A DNA stretch of 64,000 nucleotides, from contig JAYKAV010000778.1 in assembly GCA_035582835.1 (NCBI GenBank), positions 3,511,860 to 3,575,859 of the forward strand. Direction: 5' to 3'. This document shows positions 11,965 to 24,921 of this stretch, piece after piece. Each line of letters starts with the position of its first letter. Position 1 is the first letter of the stretch. The stretch comes from Phoebastria nigripes. Its lineage: Eukaryota > Chordata > Aves > Procellariiformes > Diomedeidae. A model generated the notes under the pieces. It did no database searches. It worked only from the letters and a program-made list of their open reading frames with translations, and was not told where the DNA came from. Made by a program: the position numbers and the translations under genes.

Positions 11965-14900
11965 CACTTAAACCAAAATGCACACAACGCAGTAGTCACA
12001 TCAGTGGTATAAATAGGCAAACAACATTTTGAATATTATTTCTAAAGTGCCCAGAAGTCTTCAGAGAGCAAAGAGGCAACTCCACAACATCATTATAGAT
12101 GGAAACAGATACTTTCAAATGTAACCTGTTGAGCATGAGTAGAGAAGGAATGAACATGATAAAGAAGTATAATGGTTAAGTCAAGTATCAAGAGCTTATT
12201 CACTTGGAGTGCTCTCACTCTTGATTACTCCCATCCATGTTTTTCTTTGATCATTTTACTTAAGTCACCTTTATTTTCTTCCCATGAAAAAAATGTATTT
12301 TTAAAAGGAATCTGAATCCAAAGATGATTGATTGAAGAATGATGATCACTGTGCATTGTTCACACAGAACTGTACCGCCTCTTCCAAAAAAACATTCGTT
12401 CTGCTGCCCTCCTGATTTTTTGAGGGCACTGCTGAAAGTCTGTAGGCAATTCCTACCTCAAGAAAAATGAATCAACAGCAGTTAGACATTAAAAGCATTT
12501 CTTTAGCTTATTAACTGTTCTCTTTACAGACATTGCAGAGAGACTTCACATTTCTAAAGAAAGTCAGTGCAATGTAAATATAAAATCATGATCTTGATTT
12601 CCTTTGTCAGACTACAATTTCCTGAAGTATGTTAGCCTCCCTTTTGTCGAACCCAGGTTTGTGTGGCTTTTTTTTTAATGTTGAAACACAGCATAGTTGC
12701 ATCAGTCTAAAAATAGACCGCAGAGGGAATAATTCCATTTCCCATTTTAGCGTAGTGTGTCACGTTTCATGGTTTGGGGTGGCTTTTGTAAAGCGGTGCA
12801 GTTCAGCATAGCATGTTGTGGCCNACGAGAGAAATTAAGAGACCACTCCCAGTGTGCCAGCGCAAGCTACAGCTTCTGCCAGACTGGAGAGGATGCCAAA
12901 ATCCTGGCATAGTTTTGAAAGTTATGATACTGAAAACGTTCCCATAATGAACAGCTAGCGCTTATTGCAACATAAAAACATTGGACCCAGAGTACTTATT
13001 TTACTTACACAGTTAATCCCGCTGATGCTAACAGAGGTACTCATCTTAGGGAGACAAACATGTTTGCATACCTGAAGACAAACACAATTCCTTAAAACAA
13101 AAGACAGTACAACGCATTCTGGAGACCTTTCAAGTGCAGAACATTCATGTATCCAATAATCACTAGGAGGAAATCAATTTTCTTAAAAAGGGGGAAGACC
13201 AAGTCCCTCCAAGTACCATGGACCTGCCTCAGAGCAGTGGCAACTTGCAAAGGAGAAGGGCACAGAGGAGAACAGAAACTGATTTACAAAAGCTTCGTTC
13301 AACATCAAGATTTCCCACACTAGCTGAAGCATTAGCAGTAGCAGCTCATGAGTGCGAGGCCTCCTCCGATAGGACTAGATGAAGCAGAAAACAAATGATG
13401 ATGGGATTATCTAAAATAAAAGAAATTTGCTAAGAGGTGAAACAAAACACTCTGTACAACAGGATCCATTTATTACAGTAATGCTAGAATACCAGTTTGA
13501 AAGTGGTTTAGTAATGGATTTTTCACTTTGAGGGGTGTTTTAAGTTTTAAATTAGGGTATATAAAAAGCTANGCTTGTGAGAGCTAACCTAGAAAAAAGT
13601 CATCCTTAGAATGTAATGGAAGCTTGATACCTAGATCGCAAGGACAGAAAAGTAAAAAGAGAAAGATAAATGCTCTTTGTAGTTTCTCCTTTGAAAATAT
13701 CGTTCCTGGTTTCACCTTTTATTCAGAAGTGGATTAGAGTATTTAAAGAGCCTCTGTAGACATGTTAAAGGGGACTCACATTGGAGCTATGGTCTAATTA
13801 TGCTACTTTATGAATCATTCCACAGTTTGAATAACTCAAAAAAAATTTTTAAAAAATCACTTGATACATTAAACCAAGAGTTCAAGCTTCTTAATTTTTA
13901 ATAATCAAGGAAGAAATGATTTGTTTTAAGATTTGTATGCTATCGCTTAGTTTTANGGATGATGTTCTTCGTGATAATGGCTTTGCCAACACTTGGATTC
14001 CTCTTTATTAGAAGCCACCGTCCTCTAGGCATTTTACAGCCCTACTGCAACTTCACTATTTATACTGTTTGTTCTCTTGCATGAGCTGTTAACCATTGGA
14101 TCCTCAAAGAATTTATTTGAAGTACTGACTTGCTGATTTATCCATCAGGAAAACAACATACTGCAGTGATACAACCCCATTACTCTCTCTTTACTTAGAA
14201 AGCCACCAAGGCTCAGATATGCAGCTGGCATATGACAACTGGATGTTGATATTATACAGAGATAATTGTTCTCATGGTCCCAAGTGTTGTGATAGAGCAG
14301 CAAGAATGAATTACCTCTTTCTTTCCTAAAATAATACCATAATTTGTTAGATAATTGCTCCTTAAAATGCAAGGGGAGAGGAGAGAAGGATATATATTAC
14401 TCCCCAACAGCCAAGTTGCAGACCTTTCCTTCGAGCGCATTCCAAAAATAGCCCCACTAAGTTTGGACTGGGAGAAAGCAGAAAGGCTTAAAGGACCTCA
14501 GCGGAAGAGCGATGCAGCAGGGACCAGTCCCTCTGCACCAGCAGTGTTGCCTAGTCTCTTGGATTGGCTTCCTCCCTCACTGGAGGCAGAGTGGNATTGG
14601 GCATTTTTTGCCTGTTCCTCATTGCAGCACATACTCTGCAAGTCAAGGGGGATTCTTTCCATTTTATGGAAATCATAAATCGGTGCAAATCATGGCGGGT
14701 TGTCCGGAGATCGTCAGGAGATGGTAAATAGGTCTGCTAAAGTTCATGTCGGAGAAAAGAAGGGTACTACACAGTACCCTTATAAGGAGTTCCTCAAGCT
14801 GCTGTAAAGCAATGCTGTACAAAATGTGTTACCCATTAAAATAAGTCACTTCCCCAGCCTGAACTCAGGTTGTGAGCAGGCACTGGAGAACTGCACCACA

Positions 14901-15003
14901 GCTGACGCACAATGGGATGACAATGCTTCTGCTGTTTGCAGTACTGGGATGAGAGAAACTATATGATGATCTCTGATGAAGGCAGATGGGAGCACTACCA
15001 GAG

Positions 15004-15061
15004 TTTCTATTTGTTTGTTTTATTTGTTTATTCTATTTGTTTATTTTGTTTCTATTTGTTT
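15004..15061. repeat. TTTG/TTTA tetranucleotide-like repeat
   Basis: Repeating units of TATTTGTTTG, TTTATTTG and TTTATTCTATTTG give an imperfect T-rich simple repeat. It is the source of the F/L/Y-rich translation in that frame. Confidence 0.8.
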
Positions 15062-17287
15062 CAACAAAAGTCCATATTTGTGACAGTTTGNGATGCAGCG
15101 GAGGTAGCAGCGAGCTTTTCTGAGTGAGGCAGTGGGATGAACTGGACCTGCTTTTAGTCTAGTTTTTGTGAGGATTTACAAATATAGATTGACTTGCTTA
15201 TCAGCAGGGAGGTCACAAGAACAGTGTTCATGAAAACAGACCAAATGAGAAACAGCTCCCGTACACTGCTAAGGCATTACAGGTGCAAACATAAATCACA
15301 AGGGGGCTGAGCAGAACATAAACCTTCTCTGGTGCTTCAGTCTCTCCCGCTGCATTAAAGTGTGGCCTGGGAAAAAGCTCTTCTCTTTCTAAGCTCCAGT
15401 CCTACCNCCATTTACTTCCCAGGAGCTTTCTGCTTACTTCAGGCCAAAGCTGAACCCAGGAAGGATTCTGTAAGGAAAATTGTGGGAAAGAGCCCAAAAG
15501 GCTTTATGGTTACACAAAGACATGCTTCTCCCTCACACAACATGAACCCTTGTCTCAGTGATCTGATAACTCAGGAAGCAGTGACACAGATCAGAGCGTG
15601 GATTAAGCAGAAAAAACTCGTTTTTTGCTTTGATAGTATCTTGATAACAGTACTTAAAAGACCAGAGTTTATATTTTTATAGTTGAGTAAGCACTTAAGA
15701 CATAAAATAGTAATGTAATTAGAGAAATGTGGAGCAGCTCTAATGCTAGATGTTAATGAACTTATGTTGGTTTAACAGATATTTCAACGTTAGTTTATAT
15801 CAACACACTCTCTGAAACGAATACATCCGAAGCCTTACAGGAACAAAAACACACTAGGATATCAAAGTTATTTTACAAAGGAATAAAAGTTTAAGATAAA
15901 GGTCATTACAGAACTGGTATGCACTGATTTGCCTTTATCATTTGCAGAAGTGGTGTGTCCAACCATAAACAGGGGAGGATAATAGAAGCTGAATAGAAAC
16001 TGTGTAGCTGGAGAAAGTCAACAGTCAGGGAATCTAGTTCATGTTTTCTGCATTTTTTTTATTTTGCTTGTAGGACTTTGCATCATTTTTGCTGTTGATG
16101 TTGTTTCAAATCGGTGCTTCATGCTTAAGTGGACTACTAGCAGCATATTCTCCACTGTCATCTGCGAAATAAGAATAACCCATGACAAGGCAGGCACTTT
16201 CAGTAGAAGACATGAATGCCTTAACTGAGTTGTGATGTGTGAAACTCTGCTCCAAGCATATCTATATTTCATCCCTACATTTCTGAGTATATAAAACCTC
16301 TAACGCATTTTGAGTCAGAGCCAAAATATTCAGATTTAAAAACCTAATAACTTATTGAGACATCAGAAAAAAACAAACAGACTTTTCTTAATGAAATATA
16401 TGTTTGAATACTCTAAAAAAAAGCACATTCTGTGTGTTTTTATGTTTCTTGTACTTTTGATGTGAGTGTAATTAAGTTCTGCATATCTTGAGGAGCTGCT
16501 AGAGAATTAGAGACTAATCTATAACTCTTATAAGTTGTCATAGTTCCTCTGAAATCAATGGATGTTTTGACAGTTTACACCAGCTGAGGAACCGCTCTGT
16601 GTGTTTAATAAAAGACACACTGTTGTTTAATTACAGGGAAGTTCGTAAGAAGTCTCCACAAGCTCAAGGAAAAGCTGGTCCTTTCAGCAATATTCATTTT
16701 TTGTTCTTTTAAACTCATTATGAACTTAAGTGTCAAAAGCCATCTTTCTTTCAATAAAGACCATAAAGGTGTCTTTAGCTGAAAGAGACAGTTATATGTA
16801 TTGTAGTCAACTTAATTTTGAAGCATGGCCTTCATGCTGCAAGGTAGTTTTTGAGAGGAGAAGTAGGGAGTACCTGTTAAAGTGTCACCAGAGCACTGTA
16901 ATAACAGGTGAGAAAACGGGGGGCAGTCAGAGAAAACAAAAGCTCGACATAACAACAACAGAACATCAATCCAAATATTTCAGTGAAAGTTTTCAAATAG
17001 TTTGGAAGAGTGAACCAGGGAGATACCATATATTATATGTGTTAATTTCTGAAAGCATTTGCTTGTTCTGTATCATGTTTCTAAGCACAGAACTGCAGGA
17101 ATTGTGTTTTTCTACCTCATAATATGCTGCGAAGATAAATACATTAAAAATATGTGCGCAGACATTGTAGTGATAGTATAGTACTTAGATAACTATGAGC
17201 ATTAGAGTCTGGATTTAAGCATCTGAATAGGAGAAGGATGCTGAATTTTCAGCAGTTGCCTTTAGTGTAAATGCAGATGCCCCTTTA

Positions 17288-17306
17288 AAAAAAAAAAAAA
17301 AAAAAC
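17288..17306. repeat. poly(A) tract
   Basis: Nineteen A after CCCCTTT. No recognisable element precedes it. Confidence 0.85.
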
Positions 17307-17470
17307 CTGATTCAAAGTCTTGTTAACTTACACAGTGCTAAGCAGAGAGTCTATGTGAAAGCACTAGGTTTAGAGAAGTAAAGCATTTGTATGTCTTGTA
17401 ATGTGTGTAAGCTCCAAGAAAATTTGGACAGGACAAAGCAACACTTACTTCCACTAGGGAGTTTGAAGTT

Positions 17471-17520
17471 AAAAAAAAACAAAACAAAACCACCAACCAA
17501 AAACAAACAACCAAAATAAA
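17471..17520. repeat. A/C-rich low-complexity tract
   Basis: The sequence is made of A runs of 3 to 9 broken by C or CC (AAAACAAAACCACCAACC type). Similar tracts occur at 26.6, 39.85 and 63.35 kb. Confidence 0.8.
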
Positions 17521-18157
17521 TCACACAAGTATTAACTAATACAGAATTTCCACCAGCTAATGCAAAACCTGTGCTGCAGGTAAGATCCAGAAAAACACAC
17601 ATGCTGTGGCAAGAATTTCAGCATAAATGTGGTACCTCACTAATATGGTGTTTTATTACTAGAACTTCCCTTCTTTTACTGTTTCTCTCCATCCATACTT
17701 CATTTCTGTTTCTTGCTGTCCTACTTTCTTTCTTGTATATTTTTCCCCAAAACAGAGCATGAGAATAATACCATGATTGGAAGGACATTCTAGGTAACTC
17801 GAGTGCATTTGTGTCCGAGCAAGAAGAGTTCAATTCTCACTGCTACCCAAAGGAGAGAGAAGTGAAAATTCAAATTGTACTGTCTTTTACCTAAGGGTTG
17901 GTGTGCTCTTTTTGTTACATAAAGAGAGTTGGAGCAATTCTGCCAACTGATTTCTAAACACTTCTAATAAGGACAGACCCTGGCATAGTAAGTCGCCTGA
18001 TCCTCCACTTAAAATGAATCGCTAACAAAGAAAACAGATATCGAGGTGGCGTGAATCAACAGCCATGCTTCTTCAATTCATCTAGCGTGGCACGCTCTTA
18101 AGCCAAGGATTTAAGTTCAAAGAGTGACTTTAGCATCTGAATTAAGATACACTCTCA

Positions 18158-18343
18158 ATGGTATGCGTAACCACTTGGCCGCTGGCCCACCCGGGGAACA
18201 TCTGCGGCAGCGGCTTCAAAGGGGCAGACCGCTGCTCCCACCACATCTGGCAGCAGCCGAGAGCCATCCTGCAGCACACTCGCACCCCCATGGCCGAACC
18301 CTTCCTCTTGCAGGGATGTCTCCAGTGCTTGAAGTACAGCTAG
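18158..18343. other. GC-rich pocket, unidentified
   Basis: A sharply bounded GC-rich stretch lies in AT-rich surroundings and has open frames on both strands. It contains many CAGC/GCAGC motifs and several CpG sites. The + strand translations give no domain I recognise. The end at CCTCTTGCAG|GGATG would make a fair splice acceptor, but no matching exon follows. It could be an unannotated exon, a regulatory island or chance composition. Confidence 0.35.
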
Positions 18344-19680
18344 GAGTCAAGTATAAGAGTAGAAAGAGGAACAAAACAACTGGACTTTTTCTTTTCACAC
18401 CATCAGATTAGTAATAGGATGCTCTCACATTTTTTTGTGGTTTTCGACCAATTGCACCAGAAGCCTTCCTTATGTTGGGAAGAGACTCTCTCGCTTGATT
18501 TGGAGGTTTTAGTTTACAGCCTGACTTAAGTTCTGGTGATCACACAGGATTCAAGGAGGCACCCACTCGCCACCCAGTCACAGTGGGAACCCCACACCCA
18601 ACCTTCACAACAGTCTTTGGAAAACAAATCCCAAATGCAGAGCCAGCCATAGGTGTAAGGCATTTTTAAAAGACCCCCAGAGAGTGCTTTGTAATTAGAA
18701 ATTGCAGGAAATGACTCAGACATACTTTGAATTCTAATTTTCCCTCAGTTTCTAATTTAGCCAGAAGGAATAAATTAGTCCCCAGTTAGGAATACCTACC
18801 ATCTTTGAAACTTGGATATTCACAGAGAGCAAATAGCTCTTCTTGTAGAAGGTCCCAGCTGAAGGATGTAAATGGTAAACTGCATGGAACACCATTTATT
18901 TACACTATTTTGGAAACACGAAAGGTTGAGCTGACCCTCCTATGATTCAAATCTGAGTTTACAGCATCATTCATCATCTCAGAATGGGTTTGTTCCAGTC
19001 TCCTTGAACAAAACTATTTTCTCCTCACATTTGCTGCACCGAATTGGCTGAATTTCAATTCCAAGGTGTATCATACGAAGAACGGGTTTGGAGTGAAAGG
19101 TGTCAAGCTGGCAAAAATTGAAAATTAGATTGGAATAAAATCTAATTTTTTTAATATAGAAAGTGTTTAGTTTCTCCTCTGTAATATAATTTAAAGTCGC
19201 ATAATAACCATGTTTCTTGGCTGTGGAGGTAGGTTTCATCTCTAGCTGGACGAGATAAAGGATTTTAATAGGAAATTATGCAACAAATAGGTGGAATTTG
19301 TGTTGCATACAGTGGGAAAATACTTTGCACCTCTGAGCGCCGCATGTTTGCTGGTATCCACCCAGAGGAGGTGTCAGGGAGATCATTTGTAACCAACCTG
19401 CTAGGCGACTTCTGCTTGATTTTGGTCATGCATTAAAAACCACCTTTTGTTGTACCAGGTGATCTTATCAGTGACCTAACAAGAGTAGGGACCAAAAAGT
19501 CTTCTAGTATTGAGATTTTCTTGAGCCTCCTTTAGCACCTGGGGATGGTGTGGGGGGCTGGGGGCTCAAGCATTCTCCTGCCAGAAAATGATTCTTTCAA
19601 CTTTTCCTTTTTCCCAGGCTTTCAGTTACAGACTCCAGGTGTAAAATCAGAAGCTGAAAGTGGCATTTTCCTCCCGCATT

Positions 19681-20228
19681 TTGGGCGGGCAGGCAGGAGG
19701 GGAGGTGGTCCAACTGCACAATGACAGATTATGCAAATCCTCCCGGAGCATCTAATCAATCACGGCGGTGGGAGAGGAATGCAGCTCATCTCTGAATTTG
19801 CCTCCATCGCCGCGTCCTCGCGTGAAGCATCCCCCCCCCCAGTTGGAATGACATCAGAGCAGCTCCGAGTCCTTGAAAGTCTGGGGGTTGATTAGCTGGA
19901 GGAATTGGCCGCTTCTGCCAATCACCACCCTGCAAAGCCGCCTCGATACTCTTGTAGATATGAGGGAGAGGGAGGCTGACTACAGCAAACAGGAGGCACA
20001 GCGGCAGCACCAGCAGTAGTAACGGGAGCAGCTGGTATTTGGGTGATTAAATAGTTCTCGCAGCCTTTTTGCTGTAGCCTGGTTGCTCCCNGGTGTAATC
20101 CCCATGTCCAAGAAGGAAGCTGCATATTTTTAATGGTGTGCTGAACAGAGGTTTGAATCATTCCAGCTGGCTGCTTGTTTTGAAAAGGACAGTCTGTGTA
20201 TAAATGAGATGTGACTGTGCCGGTAGAG
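19681..20228 (+). promoter_or_regulatory. candidate NDST4 promoter region
   Basis: Composition changes here to GC-richer DNA. Visible sites are a GC box GGGCGGGC (19683-19690), an octamer ATGCAAAT (19731-19738), AATCAATCA next to CGGCGG (19755-19766), an ATTGGC/GCCAAT inverted pair (19904-19909 and 19917-19922), and TATAAATG (20199-20206). The block sits upstream of a good splice donor at 20388 and about 15 kb before the first NDST4 coding exon on the same strand. Assignment to NDST4 is inference from position and strand. No transcript evidence is available. Confidence 0.4.
20199..20206 (+). promoter_or_regulatory. TATA-like box of the proposed NDST4 promoter
   Basis: TATAAATG preceded by GTCTGTG lies about 30 bp before 20229, the start proposed for non-coding exon 1. 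Such motifs are common in AT-rich DNA, so the support is its placement between the CCAAT/GC-box cluster and a consensus donor. Confidence 0.3.
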
Positions 20229-20387
20229 TTCAGTTACTGGGGCTGGAGCAAGAGGAACCTTCCCGGGATGCCGCTCAGACAGCTGCTATCAATTGAAAAC
20301 TCTCCCTAGTTTACCTGGAGCCATGTGAAGAGATTTGAATAGCAGATGTCTCTTTCCTGCACACTAGGAAGAGAAATTCTTCTCTAG
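20229..20387 (+). other. candidate non-coding exon 1 of NDST4 (5' UTR)
   Basis: The proposed exon begins about 30 bp after the TATA-like box and ends TCTCTAG|GTAAGC, a near-consensus donor whose GT is at 20388. It would splice to the acceptor before 35648 and supply the distal 5' UTR. Vertebrate NDST genes have their initiator ATG in an internal exon preceded by non-coding exon(s), which fits. The start is approximate, and another exon 1 outside or inside the window cannot be excluded. Confidence 0.35.
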
Positions 20388-22061
20388 GTAAGCTATTGTT
20401 CAGCTTCTGCACATACTGCTACGTTAACCTGTACTTCTGGGTATATATTCATACGACTATATAGATAGTGCCTGTACTCAGAGACAAGAAAACAGTTCCT
20501 GAGCAGGTATAAATACCCACACGGTGTGTAAAATGGTTTGCCTAGAACCTAATTATGTATAGTAAGTACTTCAGAAAGCTGCCTAGAGCCTGGCATTCAA
20601 AGGATTATTTGAAAGTTTGAGATAGTCTCTTTGCCATGTCTGCATGCAAGTGCCCTCGATGTAAACGGATGCGCGCCCTCCGAGGGGAAACAGTTGTCTG
20701 ACTAAATATATGAAAGACCACACAAGTTAGAGCATGGGAAGTTATGTGAGGAAAAAGAGGATAAGGTTGCAATTCTTCTTTAGTCTACTCCATATACTTT
20801 GCTTTTATTTGCTACCATCTAGCAAAGTTAAGCAAAACTAGTGTATCAAAATGACAGTATGAGAGCTTTCCATGGATATATAGTAAACATGCACTATTTA
20901 AAGTAAGAGTAATTGTACTGTGAGGAAGCCAAGACCTGCAGATCTGGTCTCTTCAAGCGGTTTGGTATCCAAACAACAGTCGGCAACATTTTTTTTTTAA
21001 AACAGCATGATCATTCATAGTGTGGAAGCAAGGATTGTTTCAGGTAGCAAGAGGTAAACTGAAGAAATCGGTGTTTGCTCTTCAGATGACTACAGAGTCA
21101 GAGCACAGCAGCAGCCCAGCGTTTTTATCTCACAGCTGATACACTGGCTCCAAATCATTGCTGCTGGGAATAAACACTCAAAGGAGAAATGTTTAGAGGT
21201 GAATAAGTCTCTTCCTACAAGCACTACACTAATGGAACCACACATACATACAAAAACCACACTCATTAAGTTCTCTTTTCCCCAGGGAATTTACCGTATC
21301 ATTTTTTACTAACTTATGCAGCTCTTAATCACATTGATTGGACCCTCCCTCCCTGTAAATAAATGCTGCAGAGTCTGGCCTACCCCCATGTAGCAGTTAT
21401 TCTGCATTTTCTACCTCTGAATGTTATCAGAGCAAAAGATAAAAAGAGAAGTCAGTCGTTTTCACCCTGTTTCTTCAGTAGTTTTAAATTATGATCCTCC
21501 TGCTATAAGATGTTCAACTTGTGGAATAATAGCAGAATCTCCTTGTTCATAAAGTTTAAATAGTTGGCAATGTTGCCAGGTGCTTCCCTGTCTCACCCCA
21601 TCATGTCTGTGTACTTTCATCATGCACATTTTACCATCAGCCAAGCTGCACTGTCTGACTTGCTTTCTGAAATGCTGCTCTAAAGGAGGGAAATGCCAAG
21701 TTGCATTTAACTGAGGAAATTCTTGGCTTCCAGTTTTCTTCTGAATCTTATCAATTTAAATAATATGATCTGCTAAATTAGATTAGGTGCTCTTAATGGC
21801 ATTGCTCTGTGCAGAAGTTTAAGATTGTGTATTAGTTTTTGTGCCATTTCCTCAGAACATGGCCATTTTTTTGATTCATAATAAATGGCTACTGTCTGAA
21901 AGCCTCAGAAATGAAAGCAGGGGTATCTTAATGTCTTGTTGACACCACTGTTTTCTGTGAGGCTGGAGAAATGCTCCTCTAACTTTCATTTTGTTGGAGT
22001 AAATCAAATCCAAAGGGTTACATTTAAGCACAGAGCAGGATGCTTGACTGACTGACCACTT

Positions 22062-22083
22062 GTACACACACATATATATATAT
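22062..22083. repeat. (CA)n(TA)n microsatellite
   Basis: Short ACACACACA followed by TATATATATATA. Alternating purine-pyrimidine sequence, likely length-polymorphic. Confidence 0.85.
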
Positions 22084-22321
22084 GCCCCCACATATACTTC
22101 CATTTCAGTCTGAACACTCTGTTAACTCACACTATGAAATTCTGGAAGTCCTATTAAAACTTTATAGATGTTTAGAGGCTGTGATATCTGCTATATTGCT
22201 CTTTGTAATGGCACTGATCAAACTTAGCTGATGTGGCAGCAGGCAGGAAATCATGAGCTTCTCTAGAGTTCAACTATCATTCAGTATGAGTGGGAGAAAA
22301 ATATGTTAATAGTAAAGATTC

Positions 22322-22343
22322 TTTTTTTTTTTTTTTTTTTTTT
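22322..22343. repeat. poly(T) tract
   Basis: Twenty-two T. It reads as the poly-F run in the frame at 22290-22565, which is therefore not a credible gene. Confidence 0.9.
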
Positions 22344-22591
22344 GAAGACTTACAGTACAGGAATTCTCTCAGAGGTATAATGAGATATTTTAAGGAAAAC
22401 ATGGCCACATATTGCAAACCCAGGGCAATACTGATCAAAGAAAATGCTGATGAGTTACTAGTAGTTGTGACTATGAGTTTTCAGTTAGATAAACAAAAAA
22501 TTACATTTAACCATATGCCGCCAGAAAAAGATTTGTTTCTCATTTTATTTTTCCACATGCAATAAGGGAAAGAATATAATGACCTCTTACC

Positions 22592-22608
22592 AAAAAAAAA
22601 AAAAAAAA
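22592..22608. repeat. poly(A) tract
   Basis: Seventeen A after CTTACC, with no identifiable retroposon body upstream. Confidence 0.9.
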
Positions 22609-23359
22609 GATCATTTCTGCTCCAAATCTTTCTGATTTAGCCCACAAACAATTTTGATTTGACTGCCTCTATGACCATAGGGCTGGCTGGGCTTCAGCTG
22701 CATGTATACACTGATGTTTGCTTCCATCAAGTGTTCCATCACAATGCTTCAGCTTCTTAGGTGCATCCAAGAAACTGCTTTCCATACCTGCAAAATGGGC
22801 TTTTCTGAACAAAGCAAACCCTGGGCTAAGAGCAGCAAAACATTTCAAGCTGGGGCCTGGACGGCTGAAGGAAAGGATAATGCAGAATTGTGCAGAAAGC
22901 TGCAATTTCCCCAGCCTGTGGAATCATTTCAGGAACAGGGCACTGAGCTTAAGATGAGCCAAGGGCTCTCCACACTTTCCAATGTGAGGGGAGCCTGGGT
23001 TTGAAACCACTTGCAAGGATTAAGGAGTACAGTGTAAGGTGGCAGTTTAGCAGATCCCTTATTCTCAGGCCTGGGATGCAGTTGAGGACCATTAGAGCAG
23101 GTTGAGGGGGCTGGACTATGGGAGAAGGAGGGTCTCTGTGCTGGAAATTGCTTGGAGCATTGAGTTAAAGTGTCCTGGCTCACATTTTGAGAAGGGCTGA
23201 AGAATGCTTATATCACAGCAACAAGTCTACTTCTCCTATTGAGATGTTAAAGCAATGGCCCTCATGAAGTGTAAGCAACCCAGAAGAGTGCTAGGTACAA
23301 ATACAGAATTTATTTTCCATCTATGTCAACATTTAAATTAGAAAAACTATTTGAGCTAT

Positions 23360-23378
23360 AAAAAAAAAAAAAAAAAAA
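23360..23378. repeat. poly(A) tract
   Basis: Nineteen A after GAGCTAT, with no identifiable element. Confidence 0.9.
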
Positions 23379-24882
23379 CCACACCAGAATCAGGTGCTGG
23401 AAGAAAATGAAAACCATGCATGTCAATCCAAAACATTTATTACAACTACTGTCTGTAATAATTACAATGAAATCACAGATTCTTCTGAAATTAACAGTTG
23501 CTATAGAAAACTAATAATATTTTATCTAAACAGTAATGCCACCAGAATCACATGGCAACAGCACAACAGTGTAGAAACCATGTCAGTATTTGATGAAGAA
23601 AACACATTGGCACCAGAAGTAATGTATTGTGATGAGATGATTTAAACTCAATTCTGAAAGGAGCAGAGAAGTATTTAAATCTATTTCCTTCCCTCTGGCT
23701 ACAGGAAGGGTCACAACTGCTTTCCCCAAGTGCAGGCAAGTAGAGCAAATTAATCCTCCCTCCTCTGCTGTAAGGATGGGTTTTGCAGAGCCAGAGCAAA
23801 TACAGAAGTAGAAGCCAGGGCAGGGTAGGCTCTTTTCATGAGAAAAGAAGCAAAAAAAAAACCCCTGCTGAATCTCTGGTTTGCTTTTCACGACCTAGGG
23901 AAGTCTTTGTTTTCCCTGCTTATTCATGTCACATGGAGGCTACCATGCAAGTTTCTTTCCTCCTCCAAAACATGCTAAGACAAGGTATTCCGTAGCACAG
24001 CCCCAAAACAGACAGTATAACACAGACAGCAATTTAAAATCTGTACACGTATAGCTGCCAATCCATTTGTCCCAGACCACAGTATAGCTAAACTTACAGA
24101 GTGCATGCTTTTGCACCCAAGGCTGCTGTTGCAGAATTTCTGCTAGGACAATCTTGCAACTTCAGAGTTAGTCCTTACGCAGGCACGGGATGAGAGAAGC
24201 ATCTGCCATCCTGTCACGACCCGCAAGAGCACTGAGAAATGCATGTACAGCTAATGCTCAGGGCTGATGCATCTACAGCTATAGAGTTTTACTAATGGCT
24301 GGGTTTTAATCTCCCATATGTATATATCATTATCAGACACACAGCAGACAGAATAATGTGAACAGGCTCTTCCCTGAGCAGAACTGTGCACAAAACATAT
24401 CCTCCTGAAGGACTATCCACAGCTACTTATTTCAACCCGCACTCTGCCAGGCTTCCACTGAAAGGATTGCATTTAGCTTTTAGTGTATAAATAAGTGTTC
24501 TGATAAATAATTAATAATAGCTCCTGGCCATAAAAGAGGCGACTGTTTGGAAAGTTAAAACAGTCTGTCATGAAATATGCACCCACCTCTATGTTCTAGT
24601 TTCAGGGGATGTTTTATCCAACATCCTTTCCTTTTGCATGGGACTGTATTTTCCAAGGACAAGGCCAGAGCTCAAGTTCCAGAACCTCAGGGTATTCTTT
24701 GAATTTATTCTCTCTCACTGGGATATTTATCACCCCCTAACCCACCAGAGGGGAGGGCAGGTGGTCAGTGATTCACAGAGAAGTTTTTGGAAATGAGAAT
24801 AAAATGCAGTAGTGTCTAGGTTTCTGGGTAAGATACAGAAATTACACTTACTGGTCGCTTTTGATTGTAAAGCTCTCATAGC

Positions 24883-24921
24883 TTTTTTTTTTTTTTTTTT
24901 TNTTTTTTTTTTTTTTTTTTT
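24883..24921. repeat. long poly(T) tract with one N
   Basis: About 39 T with an N at 24902. The N suggests the assembler could not resolve the length of the homopolymer. Confidence 0.9.

Larger units (their letters stand above)
9053..19680. other. non-coding DNA upstream of the proposed NDST4 start
   Basis: No exon or RNA gene was recognised. Open frames such as 16730-17122 (+) and 14355-14678 (+) have no recognisable domain. The stretch contains homopolymers, a TTTG/TTTA-type simple repeat at 15.0 kb, A/C-rich tracts at 11.9 and 17.5 kb, and a GC-rich pocket at 18.16-18.34 kb. Confidence 0.55.

Noticed and set aside
16730..17122. 130-codon plus-strand frame
   Set aside because: No recognised domain, no promoter or splice context, AT-rich codon use like the surrounding non-coding DNA.
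22290..22565. 91-codon frame with a poly-F run
   Set aside because: It is driven by a 22-T homopolymer.
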